A DNA stretch of 64,000 nucleotides from Guptibacillus hwajinpoensis (GTDB lineage: Bacteria > Bacillota > Bacilli > Bacillales > Guptibacillaceae): the NCBI RefSeq assembly GCF_001039475.1, contig NZ_LELK01000015.1, forward strand, positions 62,001-126,000. The letters are read 5' to 3'. Shown here piece by piece: positions 25,518 to 34,158 of the stretch. Position 1 is the stretch's first letter, and every line of letters starts with the position of its first letter. Below the pieces are notes generated by a model. It was not told the origin of the DNA and searched no databases. It worked only from the letters and a program-made list of their open reading frames with translations. Both the position numbers and the translations under genes were made by a program.

Positions 25518-26936
25518 TTAGTTTGATTTATCTTTAACAGGTCGATCAGTCCATATGTCTGATTTCAATCCTTTGATTGTATCTGCATAGAACTGAGGAT
25601 CCTTACCAGCTTTTCGCTGATCTCGGTAATCTTTGAGAGCTACAAATGCTACCTTACCAATAATGGCAATAACGATTAAGTTAAGAAGTGCCATGAGTCC
25701 CATGGATAGGTCAGCCATGCCCCAAACAATTCCGAACCCTGCTTTAGCACCGAACATAACCATACCTAGTACAGCAAGACGATAAATGAGAAGCGCTGTT
25801 TTACTAGACTTTATAAATTCAATGTTCGTTTCACCATAATAGTAGTTACCAATAATTGAGCTGAAAGCGAACAGGAGAACAGCGACAGCTACGAAAATAC
25901 CAGCTCCACTACCTAAGTGTTGATTCATCGCTTCCTGTGTTAACTGAACACCGTCAAGTTTGGAATCAACATAACCGTTTGACATCATAACCATAAAAGC
26001 AGTTGCAGTAGCAATTAAGAGCGTATCTACGAAAACGCCTAGAGCCTGGATAAGTCCCTGCTTAACAGGGTGAGAAACATCTGCTGTGGCAGCAGCGTTT
26101 GGCGCACTACCCATACCAGCTTCGTTAGAGAAAAGACCACGTTTAATTCCAAGTAGCATCGCTGCTCCGACACCACCACCGGTTACTTCTTTTAACCCGA
26201 AAGCATGCTGGAAAATAAGAGCAAACATTGCTGGGATTTCAGTGAAATTAACGATAAGTACGTAAGCTGCAACTAGTAAATAGATACCAGCCATAATTGG
26301 AACGATGATTTGAGACACAACGGCAATTCGACGAACACCACCGAAAATGATAATAGCAGTTGCGACTGTTAGAATTGCCCCAAGTACCCATCGATTCACA
26401 TCGAAAGAGTTTTCAAATGCAAGGGCGATTGTATTTGATTGTACCGAGTTAAACACTAGTCCAAAACTGAATGTGATCAACACAGCAAATATAATACCGA
26501 GCCATCTAGCATTTAAAGCACGCTGCATGTAATAAGCAGGTCCACCTCGGAAGTCATCTCCATCCCGTACTTTGTATATCTGAGCAAGTGTACTTTCAAC
26601 AAATCCACTTGCTGCCCCAAGAAGGGCTATAACCCACATCCAGAACACAGCACCAGGACCACCGATGCTGACAGCTGAAGCAACACCAGCTAGGTTCCCT
26701 GTACCAACGCGGGATGCGGTACTAATGAAGAAAGCCTGTAAACTAGATACAGATTTCTTTCTTCCTTTTACTGTGTCCTTTTCTGTAAGAACGTGGACCA
26801 TTTCACCAAAAAGACGAAATTGAACGAATCGAGATCGGATTGTAAAATAAAGTCCAACACCAATCAGGATAAAAATAAGCACATTAGACCAGATTAAATC
26901 ATTACCGAACGATACGATTTTTTCTAAAATATCCAT
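25518..26936 (-). CDS. Sodium:amino acid symporter, AGCS family
   Basis: Alanine/glycine:cation symporter of 472 residues with about eleven membrane helices. Family signatures are STASRVGTGNLAGVASAVSIGGPGAVFWMW (cited in part: GTGNLAGVA), GGPAYYMQRAL and GLFSNEAGMGSAPNAAATA. It imports small neutral amino acids with Na+. ATG is preceded by AAGGAC. It is a monocistronic unit followed by its own terminator and csbD. Glutamine or alanine are the usual substrates; which one cannot be told. A second AGCS gene lies at 36360-37679. Confidence 0.92.
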   Translation of the reverse strand: MDILEKIVSFGNDLIWSNVLIFILIGVGLYFTIRSRFVQFRLFGEMVHVLTEKDTVKGRKKSVSSLQAFFISTASRVGTGNLAGVASAVSIGGPGAVFWMWVIALLGAASGFVESTLAQIYKVRDGDDFRGGPAYYMQRALNARWLGIIFAVLITFSFGLVFNSVQSNTIALAFENSFDVNRWVLGAILTVATAIIIFGGVRRIAVVSQIIVPIMAGIYLLVAAYVLIVNFTEIPAMFALIFQHAFGLKEVTGGGVGAAMLLGIKRGLFSNEAGMGSAPNAAATADVSHPVKQGLIQALGVFVDTLLIATATAFMVMMSNGYVDSKLDGVQLTQEAMNQHLGSGAGIFVAVAVLLFAFSSIIGNYYYGETNIEFIKSSKTALLIYRLAVLGMVMFGAKAGFGIVWGMADLSMGLMALLNLIVIAIIGKVAFVALKDYRDQRKAGKDPQFYADTIKGLKSDIWTDRPVKDKSN

Positions 26937-27458
26937 ATGTAAGTCCTTTCTATAATGGTTTGGTATAAATAAACAAGTTATTTGGTATGTTCCCTCAAGT
27001 GCACGTAATCTAACTCGAAAACGACTATGAATTATAAAAAAATGGAAAAATCATTCCGTTGTCAACTAGTGAAGATGCACATTTCACCACAAGAACCAAT
27101 TATACATTGTTTTGTTGCAAAGATAGAGAGTGTTCGTTAGAAAATCTAACAATGAAAAAATAGACAATTCTCCCTTCACTTTATAATTTTGATTGGCTCT
27201 TTCCGTATACATTGTTGCTATATGAGTGGGTGAATTTCCGCTCCAATAAGAAGTGTGTATTTCAATAATTATTTCAAAAGCAACAATCTTTTAGAAAAGA
27301 GCCTTTTGATTAGAAGCTGAAGAAGCTAATAGAAGAATAGAAATCGATTATAGCTATTGCGAAAAGTATATCATATATTGTTTTCTTTCTTCATTAGGTT
27401 CAGAGTGGTAAAATAAAGGTGGAAGCATCAAAATCAGCTCTGCCCGGGAGGGATATCA
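26937..27458. other. 522-bp intergenic region, mostly without recognised function
   Basis: Divergent upstream region between the AGCS symporter and the TPR protein. The only feature I recognise is the small inverted-repeat element at 27195-27303; no riboswitch-like or regulator-like motif was found in the remainder. Confidence 0.6.
27195..27303 (-). mobile_element. MITE-like element, family 1, copy D with perfect 8-bp target duplication
   Basis: Terminal inverted repeats GGCTCTTTCC (27195-27204) and GAAAAGAGCC (27294-27303), with subterminal ATTGTTGCT and AGCAACAAT as in copy A but in opposite orientation. It is flanked on both sides by TTTTGATT, a perfect 8-bp duplication. At 109 bp it lacks most of the GC-rich core, keeping only ATTTCCGCTCCAA. 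Confidence 0.85.
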
Positions 27459-28841
27459 ATGATCGAGCAACAGCAAAACGTTACAGTTATCTCGAATCAA
27501 AGACCTGTCCAATTACGCGTCGAGCGGCTTGCCATTCATCATAGAATGAAAATTCTTGAGGCCGTTAAATCAAATGGCAGTAAATTTTATCTTTTCTTTT
27601 ATAAAGATGATTTTATAACTGGAAAGACAGTAGACGTTAAGAATGGTTCCCTTATAGAAAAAGCTTTTCAGAACGGCATTGTCCTGCAAGCTTCACACCC
27701 ACTAATTGAGCGTTTTTTAACTGATAAAACTTTTCTTCTAAAATCCACAAAACAGGTTTTTCAATCTGTTCAAAAGCATTACACCCCTCAAGAAACTGCT
27801 TTTATTTTCTCTTACTTTGATTCTTTTCTCTCCACTGAAACTCTTATTAAACTCATAAGGAAACACTTTTACGAATATCGAAGAAATGGTCAACTGCGTA
27901 AAGCGTTCCAGATTCTAGTTATACTCCTTCATTTTGATTCGAATAACAAATGGGCACTGGAACTGACTCGTAAATTAGAATATCAGAAAATGAGAAGCAT
28001 TTATGAGGCAGAAGATACCGATCTCCGAGACGTTGATCCGCTCTTCTTTGAAATTGTTGCTTATAAAGAACTTGAAAAAAACCAAACGTATCTTGAATCT
28101 GTTTATCATAAGGATAAGCGAAAAACAGATCTTACCGCACTGCGACTTCACCTCTACCTTCATTCATCCAAGCAAGATGAACGTGATCCGCTCACGCTCC
28201 TGGAAGGATCATTTACTGAATCGGAATACGCCAATCTGCTTTGGATCATGTATGTTGAAGCACCCCAACATAAAATCCTCCAAGAAAAAGCATTTCAAGC
28301 GCTCATGCACTTAAATAAAACAAGCGAAGCTATAAACTTACTTACCGCCCGGAAAACTGCATTGACAGCTAGTGAAGGTGAATTATTAGTGAAAGCATTT
28401 AATGATGAAGAAACAGATATCACTCAAATTAATTTAAGTTCCCTTCAAGAATCTCTGAAGATTAAAGAGAATCGCATGCTACTAGACGGTTTACTTCAAC
28501 CATTAATCCCAAGAATACTAAACGAATATGGATTAACATATGTTTATACATGGCTTAAGCCTTTATATGAAGGGAATCAGAATCTTAGCATTTTATCAAC
28601 CATCCAAACAATGGTAGATATTCAGGATAACCCTGACAAGCAATTTCAACTCGGTAAACTTTATCACAAATTGAAACAATATGATGATGCGATTACTTGC
28701 TTTGATTGGGAAATGGAGCTGCACCCTACAGACCCTACTCCAGTTCAATGGTTAACAAAGGTTTACCGCGAAATGGGTAAGCTTGAAGAATCGAATACTT
28801 ATATGTCAATCTATTCTAAAATGCAAAGGGTATCTCATTAG
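27459..28841 (+). CDS. Tetratricopeptide-repeat protein of unknown function
   Basis: Cytoplasmic protein of 460 residues. The C-terminal part (about residues 395-455) shows TPR-like helices (PDKQFQLGKLYHKLKQYDDAITCFDWEMELHPTDPT, in part QLGKLYHKLKQYDDAI), and a weaker pair occurs near residues 145-170 (NGQLRKAFQILVILLHFDSN). The N-terminal 100 residues look globular and unlike TPR. ATG has GGGAGG 6 nt upstream. It stands alone, divergent from the symporter gene, with a terminator behind it. I do not recognise the protein beyond the repeats. Confidence 0.7.
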   Translation: MIEQQQNVTVISNQRPVQLRVERLAIHHRMKILEAVKSNGSKFYLFFYKDDFITGKTVDVKNGSLIEKAFQNGIVLQASHPLIERFLTDKTFLLKSTKQVFQSVQKHYTPQETAFIFSYFDSFLSTETLIKLIRKHFYEYRRNGQLRKAFQILVILLHFDSNNKWALELTRKLEYQKMRSIYEAEDTDLRDVDPLFFEIVAYKELEKNQTYLESVYHKDKRKTDLTALRLHLYLHSSKQDERDPLTLLEGSFTESEYANLLWIMYVEAPQHKILQEKAFQALMHLNKTSEAINLLTARKTALTASEGELLVKAFNDEETDITQINLSSLQESLKIKENRMLLDGLLQPLIPRILNEYGLTYVYTWLKPLYEGNQNLSILSTIQTMVDIQDNPDKQFQLGKLYHKLKQYDDAITCFDWEMELHPTDPTPVQWLTKVYREMGKLEESNTYMSIYSKMQRVSH

Positions 28842-28846
28842 GAGAG

Positions 28847-28874
28847 AGCGCAGGCTGTGACCTGCGCTTTTCTT
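28847..28874 (+). terminator. Terminator of the TPR gene
   Basis: AGCGCAGG pairs with CCTGCGCT around a 6-nt loop and is followed by TTTTCTT, 5 bases after the stop codon. Confidence 0.85.
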
Positions 28875-29026
28875 ATGGTATAAAAGCTCCCTTCCCCTTC
28901 AGAGAGGGCTCAAAGCCCTCCTTTGATGGAAGACTCACTTATCTTTCTATTTGATATTAGAGACACCCTTCATATAAACTAAGAAACAGTAAGCAATAAT
29001 AGGTAAGGCTTGTCAGGAGCGAGTAA

Positions 29027-29785
29027 ATGGAAAAACAATCGAGTTATACTTATGACATTATCCAAGTATGTCTGTTAGCTGGTAAAGTAATGCTGCAGAA
29101 TGGCGGGGAGACATATCGGGTGGAGGATACAATGACGAGGATTGCGGACGCTTGTGGAGCTATCAATTCGAATAGTTATGTAACTCCCACAGGTATTTTC
29201 TTCTCGTTAGAAGGTCCAGAACTGTCAACTCAGCTCATTCGAATATCAGAACGGACAACTGATCTAGATAAAGTAACAAAAGTTAATAGTATTTCAAGAA
29301 GGATTAGTAGTGGAGACCTTTCCATTCAGGATGCACATATTGAGCTCGATCGTCTTGATAAAATGACAGAACGCTATACTTTTCCGAAGCAGCTAATTGC
29401 TGCTGCAATTGCTAGCGGATGCTTCCTCATCATGTTCCAAGGGTCATGGAATGACTTTTTGCCAGCAGTGATAGCTGGGGGTGGAGGCTTTTTCAGTGTG
29501 AATTTCTTTAATCGACTCGTACCGGTTAAGTTTTTCTCTGAATTCCTTGCCTCGTTTGTTATAGGACTCCTTGCTGTTCTCTTCGTTTCTACTGGCTTAG
29601 GTGAACAACTTGATAAGATTATTATCGGCTCTGTAATGCCACTTGTACCAGGCTTGTTAATTACAAATGCTGTTCGAGATCTAATGGCTGGTCATTTAAT
29701 ATCAGGTCTTTCTAAAGGGGCAGAGGCATTTCTAACTGCGTTTGCAATAGGAGCTGGAATTGCACTTGTTGTATCATTTTTGTAG
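29027..29785 (+). CDS. Threonine/serine exporter, N-terminal half (ThrE-type)
   Basis: Membrane protein of 252 residues matching the N-terminal ThrE domain (DUF1212). The hydrophilic start (AGKVMLQNGGETYRVEDTMTRI, in part LQNGGETYRVE) resembles a degenerate protease-like domain, followed by five helices and the PLVPGLLITNAVRDLMAGHL motif. In Firmicutes ThrE is usually split into two adjacent genes, the second of which lies at 30004. ATG is 8 nt after AGGAG. The stop codon TAG forms part of the target duplication of the inserted element that follows. Confidence 0.9.
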   Translation: MEKQSSYTYDIIQVCLLAGKVMLQNGGETYRVEDTMTRIADACGAINSNSYVTPTGIFFSLEGPELSTQLIRISERTTDLDKVTKVNSISRRISSGDLSIQDAHIELDRLDKMTERYTFPKQLIAAAIASGCFLIMFQGSWNDFLPAVIAGGGGFFSVNFFNRLVPVKFFSEFLASFVIGLLAVLFVSTGLGEQLDKIIIGSVMPLVPGLLITNAVRDLMAGHLISGLSKGAEAFLTAFAIGAGIALVVSFL

Positions 29786-29984
29786 AAGGCTATGTGAATC
29801 AACAGTGTTGATTTTTGGCTCATTTACGCCCGTGGTGACCAATCGCTTCGAGCAAATTCGTTTGCTCAGGCGATTGGTCACCACAGGGCGACCTTTCAGC
29901 GGAGCTGAAAGGCGAGTGAAACTGAGGTTTCACTCGAATGAGCCAAAAATCGTGATAATCAACAATTTGAGCTAACATAGCCTT
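29786..29984 (+). mobile_element. MITE-like element, family 2, inserted between the thrE halves
   Basis: 199-bp element with terminal inverted repeats AAGGCTATGT (left) and ACATAGCCTT (right), then subterminal GATTTTTGGCTCATT and AATGAGCCAAAAATC. The interior holds nested hairpins: GTGACCAATCGC with GCGATTGGTCAC, CCTTTCAGC with GCTGAAAGG, and GAGTGAAAC with GTTTCACTC. It is flanked by GTAG on both sides, a 4-bp duplication (TGTAG if the terminal base is shared). No coding capacity. A shorter relative is at 60888-60997. Confidence 0.85.
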
Positions 29985-30003
29985 GTAGAAAGGAAGATAA
30001 GAA

Positions 30004-30453
30004 ATGGCCATTATTGCTCAAGTTATTACAAGTTTCATTGCTAGCGCAGCATTTGGATTAATGTTTAATGCACCCAAATCGTCTCTTATTAAGGGTGGAT
30101 TTGTGGGTATGAGCGGGTGGATGATTTACTATTGTATGGAAGCATCAGGAATTGATCCGGTTGTATCAACTGTTACTGCGTCATTCTTTATTGCAGTTAT
30201 TAGTCAAGGATTCGCTAAAATGTACCGTACACCAGTCATTATATTTAGTGTAGCTGGTATCATTCCTTTAGTCCCAGGAGGGCTTGCTTATGATGCAATG
30301 AGGAATTTTGTGCAAAATGATTACAATAGCGCTATCAACCTTGCTGCTAGAGCATTCATGATTTCAGGGTCTATTGCAGTTGGCCTAGTGTTCTCTGAAG
30401 TGATTAATCAAATTATTCGTCATTCCACTTTAACTAGACAACAGAAACAGTGA
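30004..30453 (+). CDS. Threonine/serine exporter, C-terminal half (ThrE_2-type)
   Basis: Membrane protein of 149 residues with four to five helices, matching the second ThrE domain (DUF3815). Motifs are SAAFGLMFNAPKSSLIKGG, MSGWMIYYCMEASGIDPVVST and AGIIPLVPGGLAYDAMRNFV. ATG follows AAAGGAAG. It complements the gene at 29027 to form a complete exporter. The 199-bp element now between the genes would have left the pair only about 18 bp apart before insertion. Confidence 0.9.
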   Translation: MAIIAQVITSFIASAAFGLMFNAPKSSLIKGGFVGMSGWMIYYCMEASGIDPVVSTVTASFFIAVISQGFAKMYRTPVIIFSVAGIIPLVPGGLAYDAMRNFVQNDYNSAINLAARAFMISGSIAVGLVFSEVINQIIRHSTLTRQQKQ

Positions 30454-30563
30454 GAATGTAGGTCCATGTCCTTTTGCAAAGGTCCCTGTTTCTATGATAA
30501 CTTTTAATTGGGTCACTGTGTCGAACGGTGTCATAAAATGTTAGTGTCTGGGGAGGAACAACG

Positions 30564-30992
30564 ATGAAAACCTATCCCTATCTTGGGTTGTTAACGATTC
30601 GACTAATAGTAGGTATGCTTTTTTTCGCACATGGTTTTTTCAAATTCTCAGAAGGTATTGCAAACACGGCTGCATTTTTTGAAGCGATCGGTTTGTCAGG
30701 ATTTTTGGCATATGTAGTTGGATTAATTGAGTTAATAGGTGGAGTACTCATGATTCTGGGATTAGGGACACGAATTGTGAGCGTTTTGTTCTCTTTAATA
30801 TTAATTGGAGCGCTTATTTTAGTTAAGCGTTCTACGGGGATGCTCGGAGGATATGAACTCGATATCGCACTTCTTGCAATGTCGTTGTCACTCTTTTTAA
30901 GTGGGGGAGGGCCTTATAGTCTTCGTCACTACATGGTTAAAAAAGGATGGACTTTGAACTTCCAACAAAACACCGTAATGAAAGATAAATGA
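30564..30992 (+). CDS. DoxX-family membrane protein
   Basis: Membrane protein of 142 residues with four helices. The N-terminal LLTIRLIVGMLFFAHGFFKFSEG (in part GMLFFAHGFFKF) and the central FLAYVVGLIELIGGVLMILGLGTR are typical of DoxX/YqjF proteins. It is followed 12 bp later by a DsbA-like thiol protein, and DoxX proteins are known to pair with thiol redox partners in oxidative stress responses. Start ATG has GGGGAGG upstream. Confidence 0.87.
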   Translation: MKTYPYLGLLTIRLIVGMLFFAHGFFKFSEGIANTAAFFEAIGLSGFLAYVVGLIELIGGVLMILGLGTRIVSVLFSLILIGALILVKRSTGMLGGYELDIALLAMSLSLFLSGGGPYSLRHYMVKKGWTLNFQQNTVMKDK

Positions 30993-31004
30993 GGAAGTGA
31001 ATGA

Positions 31005-31661
31005 ATGGCTAAGAAGAAATTAAAGAAAAGTGTTAAGTGGTTGTTAGTCATTATTGGCATCGTTACTCCTCTAGCCCTTCTCTTTCTACTGAATCAATCA
31101 TCTGTCAAGAATGAATCAATAACAAAAAATCAGCCCTATTTAGGTGAAGAAATAGCACCTGTAGAGGTTATTGAGTTTGGCGATTATAAGTGTTCATCTT
31201 GTAAATCTTTGAATCAATCTTTCTTCCCTCTAATCCAAGAAGAGCTAATAGCTACAGGTAAAGTGAAATTCTATTTTATTCACTATCCATATATTAATGA
31301 AGATTCAAAACGCACTGCTGAATTTGCTGAAGTCGTGTATGAAGAGCTTGGTAATGATGTTTTTTGGCAATTTCATCATGTGCTGTATGACCAACAGCCT
31401 AATAAAGCTGAACAAAAAGATGTTTTTACAATAGCCTTTTTGGAAGAAACACTTGGTGGTCTAGTGAGTGAAGAGGAAACCACACAAGTAGTGAAAGCTT
31501 ACGAAACCGGGCTAGGAGAAAAAGCTGTTGAACTAGACCTTGCTTATGCGGATAAAGTCGGTGTGAATTCTGCTCCATCATTATACGTTGATGGCAAGCG
31601 TTTTAAAGGCAGTACTATGGCTGAATTCAAGAAAATGGTTGAAGAATCTACAAATGAATGA
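31005..31661 (+). CDS. Membrane-anchored DsbA-like thiol-disulfide oxidoreductase
   Basis: Protein of 218 residues with an N-terminal KKKLKKSVK n-region and one hydrophobic segment (about residues 12-30), then a thioredoxin-fold domain facing outside. The active site is YKCSSCKS (CxxC, about residues 61-68), and the cis-Pro region is NSAPSLYVDGKRFKG. This fits BdbD/DsbA-type proteins that introduce disulfides into exported proteins. It lies directly behind the doxX gene and before a terminator, so the two probably form an operon. No DsbB partner is seen. Confidence 0.88.
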   Translation: MAKKKLKKSVKWLLVIIGIVTPLALLFLLNQSSVKNESITKNQPYLGEEIAPVEVIEFGDYKCSSCKSLNQSFFPLIQEELIATGKVKFYFIHYPYINEDSKRTAEFAEVVYEELGNDVFWQFHHVLYDQQPNKAEQKDVFTIAFLEETLGGLVSEEETTQVVKAYETGLGEKAVELDLAYADKVGVNSAPSLYVDGKRFKGSTMAEFKKMVEESTNE

Positions 31662-31666
31662 AGGAA

Positions 31667-31691
31667 GACACCTAGTTAGGTGTCTTTTTTG
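31667..31691 (+). terminator. Terminator of the doxX-dsbA-like operon
   Basis: GACACCT pairs with AGGTGTC around AGTT, followed by six T residues. Confidence 0.88.
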
Positions 31692-31700
31692 TATGTAAAT

Positions 31701-31744
31701 AAACGTTTGTTTAATGCTAGCCTCATTAATCAAACGTTTGTTTA
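31701..31744. promoter_or_regulatory. Two repeated palindromic operator-like sites
   Basis: AAACGTTTGTTTA occurs at 31701-31713 and again at 31732-31744, with AAACGTTT centres 31 bp apart (about three helical turns). Such AAACGTTT cores are typical of TetR-family operators. They lie upstream of the AI-2E family transporter gene; no TetR gene is in the window. Confidence 0.5.
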
Positions 31745-31864
31745 ACTGAATGATTTTTATCAAAACTAAACTTAATTATCTAATTTTCTATATTGAAGTT
31801 AAGAATAGACGGATGTGTGGTATATGAAGGGAGGAGTTACTATTCTTAGATGAGGAGACAAGCG

Positions 31865-32944
31865 ATGTGGATTAGAAACGATTTCTTTAAATATATCACT
31901 GGTATTATTTTAATTCTTATTTGTTTTTTCTTTTTGACAGAACTTAATTTATTGAAGCCTGTTAAAACCATAATTGGGACTTTATTTTATCCAGTTTTAA
32001 TAGCTGGATTTTTGTATTATGCGATTAAGCCTATTGTAAAGCTTGTGAAAAAACTACCTTATGTAACAAATCTTGTAGCAATTATACTCGTTTTTATTAG
32101 TATTGCTGGGTTACTATATGGTGGATTCACATTCCTTGCAAACCCAATTCAAAAGCAAGTTTCAGAAATCTCAAATCAACTTCCCGAGAAATTGAAAACA
32201 TCGGCCGATGAAGCTGAAAAGGCGATTGAAAAGAATGATATGGGCATGTTGTCTATGGAGAACATCAGACAAAAAGTTAAGAGCTATCTTGGTGATTTAA
32301 CACAGAGCTTTGGTGAGAATATTACACAAATCGTTGGTGCATTAACAAGTGCAACAACAGTTCTAGTCATTGTGCCATTTGTATTATTCTATTTTCTGAA
32401 AGACGATCACAAACTCACACCGTTCTTATTAAAATTTATTCCTGCAAACCATAAGGAAGAAGGAAAGAAGGTTCTTCACAATATCAATCAGACACTTTCT
32501 GCCTACATTATAGGTCAGATTATTGTTGCTATTGTTGATGGAGCGCTTATGTATATTGGCTATTTAATAATCGGACTCCCGTATGCTTTGATCCTTGGAT
32601 TGTTCGTAACCGTAACAGCTGTAGTACCATTCTTTGGCCCTATTATTGGTGTTATTCCTGCGATTGTTGTTGCGCTAACACAGGATCCAGTGATGGCTTT
32701 CTATGTGCTTATTATTATGGTTGTCGTGCAACAACTTGAAGGCAATCTTGTAGCGCCTGTTGTATTAGGAAGTCGACTTAATATTCATCCATTAACAATC
32801 ATTTTGCTACTTATTGTAGCAGCGGCACTTTATGGATTCATAGGGATGTTGATTGCAATTCCATTGTACTCAGTCGTTAAAGTAACTTTACAGAATTTCT
32901 ATAAATTTTATAAGCTCAGTCATTCTCAAGTAGAATACGAATAA
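31865..32944 (+). CDS. AI-2E family transporter (PerM/YhdP-type)
   Basis: Membrane protein of 359 residues with about eight helices. The helical pair at the N-terminus is followed by a long soluble segment (about residues 85-155) and the conserved region PFFGPIIGVIPAIVVAL, QQLEGNLVAPVVLGSRLNIHPL. I chose the ATG at 31865, 7 nt after GAGGAGA; an earlier ATG at 31850 is 14 nt from its ribosome site. Members export or transport diverse small solutes, Na+/H+ antiport being one reported activity. Paired TetR-like palindromes lie upstream. Confidence 0.9.
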   Translation: MWIRNDFFKYITGIILILICFFFLTELNLLKPVKTIIGTLFYPVLIAGFLYYAIKPIVKLVKKLPYVTNLVAIILVFISIAGLLYGGFTFLANPIQKQVSEISNQLPEKLKTSADEAEKAIEKNDMGMLSMENIRQKVKSYLGDLTQSFGENITQIVGALTSATTVLVIVPFVLFYFLKDDHKLTPFLLKFIPANHKEEGKKVLHNINQTLSAYIIGQIIVAIVDGALMYIGYLIIGLPYALILGLFVTVTAVVPFFGPIIGVIPAIVVALTQDPVMAFYVLIIMVVVQQLEGNLVAPVVLGSRLNIHPLTIILLLIVAAALYGFIGMLIAIPLYSVVKVTLQNFYKFYKLSHSQVEYE

Positions 32945-32978
32945 ATAAATCCCCTGGTTTCTAACCAGGGGATTTATT
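32945..32978. terminator. Bidirectional terminator between convergent genes
   Basis: AATAAATCCCCTGGTT pairs with AACCAGGGGATTTATT around a two-base loop, closing both the transporter gene and the minus-strand monooxygenase gene. Confidence 0.9.
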
Positions 32979-32982
32979 TATT

Positions 32983-33978
32983 CTAAAGATAGATTGAGGC
33001 AAGGCGTTCGTACGAATTTCTACGTTCATCAAAACTGTGTACATTTGTAAGCACCATGAATTCCTCAGTTTGATAACGAATTGAAAGTTCGTCCAATTGC
33101 TGTTTGACGGTTTTGGGTGAGCCGATGACCATTCGTCTCCTATTATGCCGTATCCGTTCCAAATCTGTTTTAGTATAAGAGTGATTTTTGGCTTCTTCCA
33201 CAGAAGGAACACGACTGTCGAGCCCTTTCTCAACCTTAAGTAACCATAGATCCTGGCTTTGCGCAAGCTCCTCAGCATGCTCGTCTGTTTTACCACATAC
33301 TACAAAAATTGCAATAATTGCTTGAGGTTTAGGATGATAATAAGTGGGATGGAACTTTTCATAATAGGTTTTTAATGTTTTCTCACCTCGAAGGGGCTTA
33401 ATAAAATGCCCGAATACATATCCAATTCCAAGGTCAGCAGCTTGCTGAGCACTGTTTTCACCCATACCTAAGAGCCAAAGTGCTGGAGGAGTTTCAGTTT
33501 GGGGTGCTGCTTTTATTCCAGTAAATTCATGACTACTTGGAATGGAATCTGTAAGATAATGAGATAGCTCTGTTAATTGACGAGGGAACTCATTTAGACT
33601 CTTGTTGATTCCATCTGTCAGTGCAAGTCTTGTTTTCGCTGTCCCGCCTGGCGATCGACCTACTCCAAGGTCGATCCGGTTAGGGTGAAGTGCTTCAAGC
33701 TGCCTGAAATTTTCTGCAACTTTAAAAGGGCTATATTGTGGCAGCAATATGCCACCTGAACCTACTTTGATACGAGAGGTTGATGCAGCTATGTGCGCCA
33801 TCATGATTTCTGGTGCTGTGCTTGCAAGCCCCTTCGTGCTATGATGCTCAGCAAACCAATATCGTTGATAGCCAAGTTTTTCAGCTAAAAGGGCAAGCTC
33901 ACGTGTTTTTTCCAGTGTTGCATAGGAATTACTTCCTTTTGGTATTGGTACTTGATCCAGAATACTTAATGTTATCAA
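32983..33978 (-). CDS. LLM-class flavin-dependent oxidoreductase
   Basis: Bacterial luciferase-like monooxygenase of 331 residues, a TIM barrel using FMNH2 supplied by another reductase. Typical motifs are YQRYWFAEHHS, GSGGILLPQYSPFKVAENFR, HPNRIDLGVGRSPGG and a C-terminal VIGSPKTVKQQL. Translation starts at TTG, 11 nt after AAAGGAG, a slightly long spacing. It is a single-gene unit resembling the widespread luciferase-like subgroup with unknown substrate. Confidence 0.88.
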   Translation of the reverse strand: MITLSILDQVPIPKGSNSYATLEKTRELALLAEKLGYQRYWFAEHHSTKGLASTAPEIMMAHIAASTSRIKVGSGGILLPQYSPFKVAENFRQLEALHPNRIDLGVGRSPGGTAKTRLALTDGINKSLNEFPRQLTELSHYLTDSIPSSHEFTGIKAAPQTETPPALWLLGMGENSAQQAADLGIGYVFGHFIKPLRGEKTLKTYYEKFHPTYYHPKPQAIIAIFVVCGKTDEHAEELAQSQDLWLLKVEKGLDSRVPSVEEAKNHSYTKTDLERIRHNRRRMVIGSPKTVKQQLDELSIRYQTEEFMVLTNVHSFDERRNSYERLASIYL

Positions 33979-34158
33979 GCTCGTAGCAACTCCTTTTTCA
34001 ATTCTCTACTCGTTAGTATAAGCTTCTAATTTCTATCCTAACGCGATCTTATAGAAGGAGATAGTATTTTGCTTTTTACTATCTATGAACAATATGTGAA
34101 ATAGTGAGCAAGGTTGTTGCGAAGTAATTGTTTATGTCATATACTAAGAATATAGAAA

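Noticed and set aside
26937-27194. Search for a glycine or other amino acid riboswitch before the AGCS symporter
   Set aside because: No paired conserved elements were seen; the region is plain AT-rich sequence.
28905-28921. Hairpin GAGGGCT/AGCCCTC before the first thrE gene considered as a riboswitch or second terminator
   Set aside because: It is short, lacks a T-tract and shows no conserved aptamer features.
29820-30011. Minus-strand frame across the intergenic element in the thrE pair
   Set aside because: It falls entirely in the inverted-repeat element, has no family look, and mirrors the repeat symmetry.
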